Both the position numbers and the translations under genes were made by a program. Below the pieces are notes generated by a model. That model worked only from the letters and a program-made list of their open reading frames with translations. It searched no databases and was not told where the DNA came from. From CAYSWH01 sp964434775 (GTDB taxonomy: Bacteria > Patescibacteriota > JACMRA01): 24,792 bases of DNA. Location: NCBI GenBank assembly GCA_964434775.1, contig CAYSWH010000024.1, positions 1 through 24,792 on the forward strand. The letters run 5' to 3'. Shown here one piece after another: positions 7,601 through 14,039 of the stretch (within the stretch, counting starts at the first letter, position 1; each line of letters starts with the position of its first letter).

Positions 7601-9385
7601 AAAATCAAGTTTTTCCTGGTATCTCTTGATTTTGGATTTGTTGTGGGTTGCCAATAGAATTTCCAACCTATTTTTTTCTACGATTTCCAAGTTATCCAAA
7701 GCCCAGTTGAGTTGATCCCACCCGTTTCTTCTCAGAGACTCCTCTCTAACAAGTACTACTTTCCCCCCGGATTCATCAACCTCTGCCTTCTCTCTGGCAT
7801 TCCAAGATTCTTGAGTACACTCCAAAAGAAAATAATGCTCCACATTATAACTTAAAGATTTTTTGCCATGCGTTGGGTAATTAAGAAATTTATGACACAC
7901 TCCCAAATCCGCCGCACATTGCAAACCGGACAATCCTAATTCTTCTTTTATTTCTCTAATAACGGCTTTCTCGGATGTTTCTCCTTCATCCAAGGTACCC
8001 GCTCCGAAGAAATGCATTTGACGATTCCCGGGTTTCAAATAGGCTACAAATTTATCTGTATTCTTGATCTTGATTATCCCCACGGCTCTTTCTCTTGGTT
8101 TAATGCTGTAATCAACGCTCAACCCTTCTTCGGTGTAGGTCGGATATATTTTACTAACAATTCGATAAACTGCCTCTCTCTGGTTTTCCCAGCCGAGATA
8201 TTTCTCCACTTCATTAATATTTACCCACTTGTAATCTTGATGCTCTTCACTCAAAATTACCGGATTTTCCGCTTCCGTATAAAATACGAAGCATCTAAAC
8301 CTCTTTTCCGGTTGATTAAATTCAGCGAGATCAAAATCGTACCAATGAGAGTACTTAATTCTATTAGTTTTTATACCTGACTCTTCATAAAGTTCCCTTA
8401 TGGCAGCTTCAAAAATATCTTCCACTTCACCGGTTAGACCTCCCGGCAAATCCCATCTTCCGCCTCCGGTGTCCCAATCTGCCCTTTTCATAACCAAAAA
8501 CCTACCTTCTTTGTTTTTGACTACGGTACAAGCCACTAGCATTTTGCCTTGCTCTTTAGCCTCATTCAAAGATCTTTTTAGCTCTTGAACATCCTCTTGA
8601 AAATCGGTTTTTTGTACTGAATGACGACCGACTACATCCCATTGGATGGTTGTGCCTTCGCTCTTGCCGATCCAGCTCCTCTGCATTTCTTTGATATGCC
8701 CCGGAAAATTAGTTTGCTCTAAACCTTCTAATAGTTTTTCAGCATACTTGGGCATCTTTAAGACCCATTGCTTCATCTTTTTTTTATATACCGGATGCTC
8801 ACCTCTTTCACTTAATTTTTCCCCTTTGGGGCCATCTATAATCTCTTCATTGGCTAAAACCGTGCCTAGGTTGGGACACCACCACAATTCCACCTCTTTT
8901 TGTTCGGCCAGACCGGCTTTAAAAAATTCTCCAAAAATCCATTGAGTCCATTTATAATAATCAGGGTCGGTGGTATTTATCTCTCTGTCCCAATCAAAAC
9001 CGTACCCCATTCGCAGAACTTGATCCTTAAAATTGGCAATATTTTCCTTGGTAGTAACCTTGGGATTCTTTCCTTCTTTTCTAGCCCTTTCTTCCGTAGG
9101 CAAACCAAAGGCATCCCAGCCAATCGGAAAAAGCACATTATAACCTTTCATCCTCAAAAACCTGGAATAAACATCCGGTACTGTATACCGAAAACAATGA
9201 CCCACGTGCAAACTTGACCCGGAAGGGTATGGAAATTCCGTCAAAATGTACTTTTTTTCTTTAGACAAATCATTATCCCTGGCCTTATAAAGATTATGCT
9301 CAAGCCAAAACTTTTTCCAGTATTTTTCTGTTTCCTTAAAATCATAACTTTGAGGAGCCTTGCCGGATTTATTTGCCTTTTTCAT
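4613..9385 (-). CDS. leuS: Leucyl-tRNA synthetase with inserted Nudix x2, Ham1-like and HAD domains
   Basis: The enzyme charges tRNA-Leu with leucine in the cytoplasm. The class I core is complete: HVGH (60-63, the HIGH motif), WCPNLGTVLANEE (169-181), the editing-domain TFTTRVDT (795-802) and GHDERD (891-896, with the editing Asp at 893), RDWVFSRQRYWGEPFPF (974-990), LPDVEDYQPSVDGSSPL (1238-1254), KMSKS (1364-1368), and an anticodon-binding region to the C-terminus. The length of 1590 residues is nearly twice the usual 800-900. The excess is two insertions. The first (about 252-793) holds two Nudix domains with perfect Nudix boxes (316-338 and 463-485) and a Ham1/ITPase-like domain (572-762). 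The second (about 1001-1215) holds a HAD phosphatase with all four motifs. The frame is unbroken and LeuRS sequence resumes cleanly on both sides. TTRVDT in place of the common TTRPDT is a mild deviation in the editing motif. A TATACT box lies just 8 nt before the ATG, with no Shine-Dalgarno. Confidence 0.95.
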   Translation of the reverse strand: MKKANKSGKAPQSYDFKETEKYWKKFWLEHNLYKARDNDLSKEKKYILTEFPYPSGSSLHVGHCFRYTVPDVYSRFLRMKGYNVLFPIGWDAFGLPTEERARKEGKNPKVTTKENIANFKDQVLRMGYGFDWDREINTTDPDYYKWTQWIFGEFFKAGLAEQKEVELWWCPNLGTVLANEEIIDGPKGEKLSERGEHPVYKKKMKQWVLKMPKYAEKLLEGLEQTNFPGHIKEMQRSWIGKSEGTTIQWDVVGRHSVQKTDFQEDVQELKRSLNEAKEQGKMLVACTVVKNKEGRFLVMKRADWDTGGGRWDLPGGLTGEVEDIFEAAIRELYEESGIKTNRIKYSHWYDFDLAEFNQPEKRFRCFVFYTEAENPVILSEEHQDYKWVNINEVEKYLGWENQREAVYRIVSKIYPTYTEEGLSVDYSIKPRERAVGIIKIKNTDKFVAYLKPGNRQMHFFGAGTLDEGETSEKAVIREIKEELGLSGLQCAADLGVCHKFLNYPTHGKKSLSYNVEHYFLLECTQESWNAREKAEVDESGGKVVLVREESLRRNGWDQLNWALDNLEIVEKNRLEILLATHNKSKIKRYQEKLDFQEITFVTTDDLEITISEPDENGSDEWENAKIKAKAYYQKTGKVSLAQDTGLYFDYESLKGKHSDEEFPEQPGKDSQVIAGVTLHDSQEKRYEKMLKFYTGIAKRFGGQIKAYFKDVFCLYDGQKFYKAEGIRRITFTEKVHSQKDVYFPLCSFYKVDRFNKYYHDLSEEEMEQFLEPGLKQARTLLEHFVAKEINQTLETFTTRVDTIFGATFLVIAPEHPLLFKLATKNQKLSVENYVKEVKKKSERERQIGGEKTGVFTGSYVRQPFTGKKIPIYVADYVLGGYGTGAIMAVPGHDERDAEMALKYDIPLVETVSIDGKPRNNFLEKIKQGDVFTEDGILFNSQEFSGMISAEARKEITTKLIKENKGRKEVNYKFRDWVFSRQRYWGEPFPFEYLKVDGKELTRKKQDTKYLIFDFDGVIGDTLEDFAEIVHRDLAKNMTVEEIKQEWFIGHHLSPKYKRGNVYTKEDAQDSLRKRKELGEKILSRGPRLFDEFVEQLLEFDNVKMAVVSSGSGNYIKPFTAKTGLPFTHILAAEDDLSKENKVEKVCKDWGVSPKKVYFFTDTKSDVLELWEILDARKIFGCSWGWHGYDRLREVLPDERILKEFDEIKNIFDYNKYTYINHEPYQIKLLGESDLPLTLPDVEDYQPSVDGSSPLAKSDWVEIKDDNGRQIGYREADTMPNWAGSSWYYLRYLDPHNSEELADQEKLKYWLPVDHYFGGSEHTTLHLLYSRFWHRFLFDKGIVPTPEPYNQRTNGGILLAEDGRKMSKSLDNVINPDEKLETVGADALRIYINFIGPYDATVCWQEGGLKACKRLVDNVYALNAKTVKTPVVDRKLQTGYHKMVKAVTEYLEDMKNNVAVAEIMTFTNLLKEYEEIPEQIWTGFLRAFAPMAPFITEELWYNVNGYDRNDASRSIHLQPWPEYNSELIIEENVTIAVQVNGKLRATFEVPKDSEDQEVLDKAKIKAEKWLQGKEIKFSKVIRNKVVTFAVI
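5741..6382 (-). other. LeuRS insertion 2: HAD phosphatase domain
   Basis: This codes for LeuRS residues of about 1002-1215, between WGEPFPF and the LPDVEDY motif. The HAD motifs are in order: motif I DFDGVIGDT with D1013 and D1015, motif II Ser1108/Ser1109 in AVVSSG, motif III K1141 in SKENKVEKV, and motif IV D1161/D1165 in FFTDTKSD. A helical cap-like segment lies between motifs I and II, as in phosphoglycolate-phosphatase-type HADs. Substrate unknown. Confidence 0.88.
7001..8632 (-). other. LeuRS insertion 1: Nudix-Nudix-Ham1 block
   Basis: This codes for LeuRS residues of about 252-795. Ordinary LeuRS has only a short link here between the WIGKSEG motif and the editing TTRxDT motif. Nudix domain 1 lies at about 8132-8554 (residues 278-418, box from G316, with R330 E331 and E334 E335). 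Nudix domain 2 is at about 7718-8098 (residues 430-556, box from G463, with R477 E478 and E481 E482). The Ham1-like domain is at about 7100-7672 (residues 572-762), with ATHNKSK (579-585), WENAKIKAKA (621-630) and AQDTGL (641-646). Domain borders are estimates by eye. Confidence 0.88.
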
Positions 9386-9393
9386 ATAATTAA

Positions 9394-9399
9394 AGTATA
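9394..9399 (-). promoter_or_regulatory. Candidate -10 box of leuS
   Basis: TATACT on the minus strand matches TATAAT at 5 of 6 positions and ends 8 nt before the leuS ATG. No convincing -35 box is present at the right spacing. If used, transcription would begin at or within a few bases of the start codon, giving a leaderless message. Confidence 0.35.
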
Positions 9400-9485
9400 A
9401 TTTAGGAGATTAATTGATTGTTTTACGGGTCTTATCCGCTAATCATTGAGAATCAAAAAAAAACCGATGTCAAGAGATTCGTAAA

Positions 9486-9838
9486 ATGAATAATCTACCA
9501 AATATTCCAAATACTTCCACAGAGTCTGGTCCCAACAGAGTACAAATCATTCGAGAAGCCATGATACCGGTTTAGCTGACAGAGAAGACGGGGAAGTATT
9601 GTATCTACAATTGATTCAAGAGTCTTTGTTAAATTATGTCTTTGCTAAAGAAAAAATCAGCAAATCTGAAGTAAGACTTAACATTCTTTGCATAATTGAG
9701 GAACACGGACTTAGAGATGATATAATTAATCCAAAAAGAAGGTCTACAAAAGAAATGGAAAGATACGAGTCAGCTGAAGAATGGCTGGACGACCTATTGA
9801 GTGAGCTTGTGAAAAACGGTTTTCTTGAGGATGAGTAG
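9486..9838 (+). pseudogene. Small unknown gene, apparently frameshifted
   Basis: Two overlapping open stretches look like one interrupted gene. The first opens at ATG 9486 and encodes MNNLPNIPNTSTESGPNRVQ and a few more residues before a TAG at 9573-9575. The second, in the -1 frame, is open from 9494 to the TAG at 9836-9838 and reads TGLADREDGEVLYLQLIQES and onward, a natural-looking charged helical protein ending in EEWLDDLLSELVKNGFLEDE. The second frame has no ATG; its first usable start is TTG at 9599, which would give a 79-residue protein. No slippery heptamer is visible, so an indel, a sequencing error or simple use of TTG are all possible. Family unknown. It is tail to tail with the next gene, with one base between the stop codons. 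Confidence 0.5.
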
Positions 9839-9839
9839 T

Positions 9840-10391
9840 TTAAAACCACTTAATTCTAGGAGCGATGTTGTTTTGCCATCTGAGTTTTTGGCGGTAGGTA
9901 AGGTGCGGTTTGAGGGCTTCAAAGACGTCTTGGAGTCTTTCGATGTAAAATCTGGTTAGAATATCAAGATAATACGGGTTTTCGAGTTGTTTGTTGGAAT
10001 TCAAAGAGAGGTAAATCTTTTCAAAGATTCCGCGGATAATGGTTTTGCTCATGAAGTGCTGAAGGTAGTGAAATTGATTTACAAAGTCGGATGGCTTGAG
10101 CACTGTTATTGATTCTAGGAGTTTTTCTTTGGCGTCCAATTCCAGTTGTTTACAGCGATAGTCTTTTTTGAACTTTCTAAGAAGCTTCTTTACCTTTGCA
10201 AATTCTTGTTGTTGCTTTTCATTGAGGCAGCCTTTGTTGGAAATTATCCAATTATAAACTTTTTCAACTAAAAAATATTCATCGTTATTCAGAGAAACTC
10301 TGGCCTCCACTGAAACTTTGGGGTATAGCCTGGGGTTAAAACTTTTTCCTGAGACCGGCTTGATACTATCTACTGACTTCATAACCATCAT
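9840..10391 (-). CDS. Hypothetical protein, 183 aa
   Basis: I do not recognise this protein. It is basic and largely helical, with runs of Lys/Glu/Leu (for example EFAKVKKLLRKFKKDYRCKQ), and it ends in a conserved-looking basic/aromatic tail (LTYRQKLRWQNNIAPRIKWF). There is no signal peptide or membrane segment. Three ATGs stand close together at the start (MMVMKSVDS; 10391, 10388 and 10382) and the sequence gives no ribosome binding site to choose between them. The high basic charge would suit an RNA- or DNA-binding role, but that is only a guess. It converges on the small gene ending at 9838. Confidence 0.6.
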   Translation of the reverse strand: MMVMKSVDSIKPVSGKSFNPRLYPKVSVEARVSLNNDEYFLVEKVYNWIISNKGCLNEKQQQEFAKVKKLLRKFKKDYRCKQLELDAKEKLLESITVLKPSDFVNQFHYLQHFMSKTIIRGIFEKIYLSLNSNKQLENPYYLDILTRFYIERLQDVFEALKPHLTYRQKLRWQNNIAPRIKWF

Positions 10392-10583
10392 TTAATAAGT
10401 TCTCTAAGCCTTAGCACACAATTTTGACTTGGTCAAAGGATAAGACAAAGTCTTTTTGATTATAGACAAAGACCAAAAATTATGTTTGACTATTAAGAAT
10501 AGGCCCAAATACTTCCGGGCAGAAAAATACAAGTCGAAAATATTTATTTATTCAAATCAGAACGGCTAAAAAAATTTTTACAA

Positions 10584-12206
10584 ATGAATAATCTCAAGGT
10601 AACTATCTCTCAAATTAAATCTGTTCCGGGAAACATTGAATATAATACGGCCAAGATAATTCACTATATCACCAGAGCCAAAAAAGACGGTTCGGACATG
10701 ATTGTTTTTCCCGAATCAGCGGTAACCGGCTATATGTGCTTGGATTATTTCCTCAACCGGGAGTTTATTGAAAATAATACCAAGGCGGTAAAAAAAATAG
10801 CCAAATTTACTCAAGGAATCACTGCCATAATAGGCTTCGTAGACTACAGCACCGAACTCGGAGATGACGGAACTAATTTAAAATATAATTCTGCTGCTAT
10901 TTTGGAAGACGGAAAAATTAAAGATATCGTACATAAAACAATCCTTCCTAACTATGACATCTTTAGTGAAAAAAGATACTTTGTCAGTGGAGAGGAAAGA
11001 AAAGTTTTTGATTGTAAAGGAGTAAAATACGGAGTACAAATCTGTGCCGATCTCTGGGACGAGAATTACCCGATCAAAATTACTCACGAACAAGTTAAAC
11101 GAGGTGCGGATTTGATAATCAACCTGTCGGCTTCCAACTTTTTTGATCAAAAGAAAGAACTTAGATACCTGGAAGTGATTAACAAAACTCAAAAGTATCA
11201 AGTTGATTTTATTTACGTCAATGTTGTAGGCTGCTACGACGGCTATCGCGGACAATCACTTTTTGACGGCCATAGCTTTGTCTTGGATAAAAACAGCAAG
11301 TGCATTAAGTCCTGCAATAGCTTTGCCGAGGATTACTGCCAAGTGGACTTCGCCAAAAGAAATAGAGTTGCTGAATACGTTTTTGATGAAACCAAAGACG
11401 TCTATGAGGGTTTAATATACGGAATTCGTCAATTTTATAAGCAATCTCCTGCAGAAAAAGCCTTTATCCGTCTAGGGAAGAATTACAACTCAGCTCTACT
11501 TTGTGAATTAGCCGCTCGAGCAATTGGACATGAAAACCTTGTCGGGATAGTTTTTGGAGACGACAGCGAGAACCTAACCGGAAGAAAAGTGGCGAAAAAA
11601 TTGGGTATCCAAATTCATATGCTCAAGACTGATGACTTCATTAATTTAAAAGACAAAAAAGATAAACACTACCTCATCGGCTTGAGAAACTTAATTGTAG
11701 ACAATTTGGTTCTTAGCAAAAACGGGGTTCTGCTTTCCAGTGTAGATAAAACCGACCTAAGTTTGGGAATTAATATCAAAAACTTCGGAGAATCCCTACA
11801 ACTCGCTCCAATCAATGATTTGCATAAGAACAAAATTATTGATATCTGTAAGTACGTAAATCAACTCAAAGGAGAAGAACTCGTGCCAAGCAATATTCTT
11901 AAGAGAAAGGTCAAAATTGAGCTGGAAGAAGGAGATCTAGACAAAGAAATCGCCAGTATCAATATCGATATTCTTTCAGAATTAATCGAAGATATCATCG
12001 CTCAAAACTTGGAAATTAAGAATTTGTACAAAAAATACGGTAAGGAGCTGGTTCTGAAGATTTTTGATAAAATTAATGGCAGTGAATACAAAAGAAGATT
12101 AGCCCCTCCGGGAATTAAGGTCATGGAAAAATCCTTCGGTAACGGACGAAGAATGCCTGTTTTCTTAGCTAGAGATAAAACCAGACGATTTGTAGCCAAG
12201 GATTAA
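10584..12206 (+). CDS. nadE: Glutamine-dependent NAD synthetase-like protein with degenerate synthetase domain
   Basis: NadE converts nicotinate adenine dinucleotide to NAD using glutamine and ATP. The 540 residues match the two-domain form. The N-terminal nitrilase/glutaminase domain (1-270) keeps the catalytic triad: E44 in VFPESAVTGY, K118 in HKTILPNYD and C154 in VQICADLWD. The C-terminal synthetase domain (about 280-540) is recognisable by LVGIVFGDDSENLTGRKVAKKLGI, KTDLSLG, LAPINDLHKNKIIDI and the closing RRLAPPGIKVMEKSFGNGRR. However, the ATP-pyrophosphatase loop, normally SGGxDS, reads GKNYNS (298-303), losing the glycine pair and the Asp. The GTGNKSE region is also altered (SSVDKTD), and YGDGGGDLAPI reads FGESLQLAPI. 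So the amidase looks active and the NAD-forming site does not. The start is the only reasonable ATG; no Shine-Dalgarno is seen. Confidence 0.85.
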   Translation: MNNLKVTISQIKSVPGNIEYNTAKIIHYITRAKKDGSDMIVFPESAVTGYMCLDYFLNREFIENNTKAVKKIAKFTQGITAIIGFVDYSTELGDDGTNLKYNSAAILEDGKIKDIVHKTILPNYDIFSEKRYFVSGEERKVFDCKGVKYGVQICADLWDENYPIKITHEQVKRGADLIINLSASNFFDQKKELRYLEVINKTQKYQVDFIYVNVVGCYDGYRGQSLFDGHSFVLDKNSKCIKSCNSFAEDYCQVDFAKRNRVAEYVFDETKDVYEGLIYGIRQFYKQSPAEKAFIRLGKNYNSALLCELAARAIGHENLVGIVFGDDSENLTGRKVAKKLGIQIHMLKTDDFINLKDKKDKHYLIGLRNLIVDNLVLSKNGVLLSSVDKTDLSLGINIKNFGESLQLAPINDLHKNKIIDICKYVNQLKGEELVPSNILKRKVKIELEEGDLDKEIASINIDILSELIEDIIAQNLEIKNLYKKYGKELVLKIFDKINGSEYKRRLAPPGIKVMEKSFGNGRRMPVFLARDKTRRFVAKD

Positions 12207-12240
12207 AATTGGACTATTTAACATTAAATGTAAGGATGTT

Positions 12241-12792
12241 TTACCAATATACCTGCTTATTTAAAGCTTCAACGCAGTAAGAATTACCTGAAACATTTGG
12301 TATATCTTGATTATTTAAGGAAAGAGCCAGCCAGCCTTTTGGATAGGTCAATTTACGAGGAGCCTTGACTAGTTCAACGGAAATTTGTTTATAACCGGAT
12401 TTTGAATAGAAGTTTATGTCGCCATATGTAAATAATAAGTCTACACCTTCACCGGCTAACTCTTTGTGGGAGTAAGCAAGTAATTTTTTCCCAATGCCTT
12501 GCTTTTGATAATCAGTATGAATAGCCATTGGACTCAATAAAAAAGCTTTAGCGTCGGTTGTTTCAAATCCCAACCTTGAAAAAATAGCTGAGCCTATAAT
12601 TATCTCCTTTTCTTTATAGTAATCTGTGGCTATAAAAACATGTAAATCTTCCGGATCTGTCTTGTTAATTAGATCAAAGACCAAATTACTGATTAACTCT
12701 CCTTCTGAGTTATTTTCGGAATCAGAAAAAGTCTTCTTAAATAGTTTTTGGATTGGTTCGGGATTTGCATTAGTATAGTTGGAAAATTTCAT
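12241..12792 (-). CDS. GNAT-family N-acetyltransferase
   Basis: The 183-residue protein has the GNAT acetyl-CoA-binding motif QKQGIGKKL (96-104), preceded by the strand LSPMAIHTDY. It then has LFTYGDINFYSKSGYKQISV, the typical region of the YhbS-like GNAT branch (usually LGDPxYYxRFGF). It should transfer an acetyl group from acetyl-CoA to a small molecule or protein amine; the substrate cannot be inferred. It lies 26 bp downstream of mutM on the same strand and is probably co-transcribed with it. An AGGAG sequence is present upstream but 23 nt from the ATG, too far to act as a normal ribosome binding site. Confidence 0.82.
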   Translation of the reverse strand: MKFSNYTNANPEPIQKLFKKTFSDSENNSEGELISNLVFDLINKTDPEDLHVFIATDYYKEKEIIIGSAIFSRLGFETTDAKAFLLSPMAIHTDYQKQGIGKKLLAYSHKELAGEGVDLLFTYGDINFYSKSGYKQISVELVKAPRKLTYPKGWLALSLNNQDIPNVSGNSYCVEALNKQVYW

Positions 12793-12818
12793 TATGTCTT
12801 TTAATTACAAACCAACTC

Positions 12819-13724
12819 CTATTTTTGACAATTTGGACAATAAACTGTGGTTCTTCCTGCAACTTGTTTTTTTTCTAAAGTAGTTCCGCAAACTCTACAT
12901 TCTTTCCCTCCACGATTATAGACATAATGTTCTCTAGCGTAGTTTCCCCTGGAACCATCTGCCAACAAATAGTTAGCTACTGAAGAACCTCCAAGCTCAA
13001 CAGCCCTAGGAATTATTTTTCGAATGGCTTCGTATAACCTTTTTATTTCCGGTTTTTTTAATGAGCCAATTGCTCTATCAGGTCTTACTTTAGCCACAAA
13101 ACATACTTCATCAGAATAGATATTACCTAGACCTACCACCACTTTTTGGTCCAGAAAAACTTTTTTAAGAGTACCTTTCTTGGACCGCAAAGCCTTGGAA
13201 AAAACCTCCAAAGTAAAATCCTTTCCCAAAGGCTCCGAGCCCAAATCTTTAAAATGCTCCTCACTCTGAAACTCCTCTACATTAGCATAATGTAACAAAT
13301 AACCAAACTTACGAACATCGTTGTAATACAAATTCCCGTGAGCAAAACGAAAAATTACGTGGGTATGTTTATTCGGGAGTTTATTCTCAGACAATTCTAT
13401 AGGATGACCTCCACTGATCAATCCCTGCTTGTCACTTTCAAATGGTTGAAAAACAAGCTGACCGGTCATTTTGAGATGAACTAACAACCTGGAAGAGTCG
13501 GCAAATTCAAAAATCAGGTTTTTGGCTCGACGATTTATTTTGGATAGCGTCTTCCCGTCTAGAGTATTGGCAAATTGCTCCGCTAGCAACAAATTTGCTT
13601 TTCTAGCCGTTCCTTTACCGGAGACCACTTTTGGTTCTCTGACTTCGGTTTTTAAGACTTTTTTATCCAGCAAATAAGGCAGAAGGCTCAATCTCAGACT
13701 TTCCACTTCCGGTAATTCGGGCAT
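12819..13724 (-). CDS. mutM: Formamidopyrimidine-DNA glycosylase (Fpg/MutM)
   Basis: This enzyme removes oxidised purines such as 8-oxoguanine from DNA and cuts the abasic site. The N-terminus MPELPEVE carries the catalytic Pro and Glu right after the initiator Met, which fixes the start. A basic RRAKNLIF segment contains the conserved Lys, VVGLGNIYSDEVCF is the helix-two-turn-helix, and the C-terminus holds a zinc finger with CRVC and CPNC separated by 16 residues. It is 301 residues long against about 270 in E. coli; extra residues lie in the N-terminal domain (SGKGTARKANLLLAEQFANT and SDKQGLISGGHPIELSENKL). It is the first gene of a likely two-gene unit with the acetyltransferase. Confidence 0.95.
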   Translation of the reverse strand: MPELPEVESLRLSLLPYLLDKKVLKTEVREPKVVSGKGTARKANLLLAEQFANTLDGKTLSKINRRAKNLIFEFADSSRLLVHLKMTGQLVFQPFESDKQGLISGGHPIELSENKLPNKHTHVIFRFAHGNLYYNDVRKFGYLLHYANVEEFQSEEHFKDLGSEPLGKDFTLEVFSKALRSKKGTLKKVFLDQKVVVGLGNIYSDEVCFVAKVRPDRAIGSLKKPEIKRLYEAIRKIIPRAVELGGSSVANYLLADGSRGNYAREHYVYNRGGKECRVCGTTLEKKQVAGRTTVYCPNCQK

Positions 13725-14039
13725 ATAAAACTCAAGTAAGGCAAGGATTAGGTTTATGTCAACATGCGGTAAGCGTTGACAGGGTTGTTTTTGGCATTTA
13801 TTCTTGTTTTAACTCTCAAGTAGGGTAGGATTAGAACGTTTTCACCTTTTTCTTGCTCAAAAAGACTGTTTTTTGAATAATTAGTGGTAAACTTATATAG
13901 AGAGGTTGGTTGAAAAAAAGCCTGTGCGTGTTGGAAAATACTGGGAAAAACTACTCTTCGAAAAGATCTTAGCATGAAAAAAGTAATGATAAGAGATTAC
14001 TAATCTTTTTTTGTTTTTATAATTTTAATACATCAAATT
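13725..14039. other. Divergent intergenic region with a palindrome and promoter-like boxes
   Basis: This 315-bp gap separates divergent mutM and tatD. It holds a palindrome, TGTCAAC and GTTGACA (13757-13781, 11-nt loop), which places a perfect TTGACA box on each strand facing outward. On the plus strand TTGACA (13776-13781) is followed after 17 nt by TATTCT. A TATAAT box (14018-14023) lies 16 nt before the tatD ATG. A minus-strand open frame of 73 codons (13754-13975) lacks any recognisable domain and overlaps these signals, so I do not call it a gene. Confidence 0.5.
14018..14023 (+). promoter_or_regulatory. Candidate -10 box of tatD
   Basis: A perfect TATAAT lies with its last base 16 nt before the tatD ATG at 14040. 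The -35 position (GATTAC at 13995-14000) is poor. Transcription would begin about 10 nt before the start codon, a very short leader. Confidence 0.4.

Noticed and set aside
4613..9385. Idea that the LeuRS insertions are inteins
   Set aside because: No intein splicing motifs (no Cys/Ser at the start junction with His-Asn at the end), and the inserted domains are recognisable hydrolases located at linkers rather than at conserved active-site motifs.
13754..13975. Minus-strand open frame of 73 codons between mutM and tatD
   Set aside because: No recognisable domain, no ribosome site or matching promoter, and it overlaps a palindrome and promoter-like boxes. It could be a tiny gene but there is no positive support.
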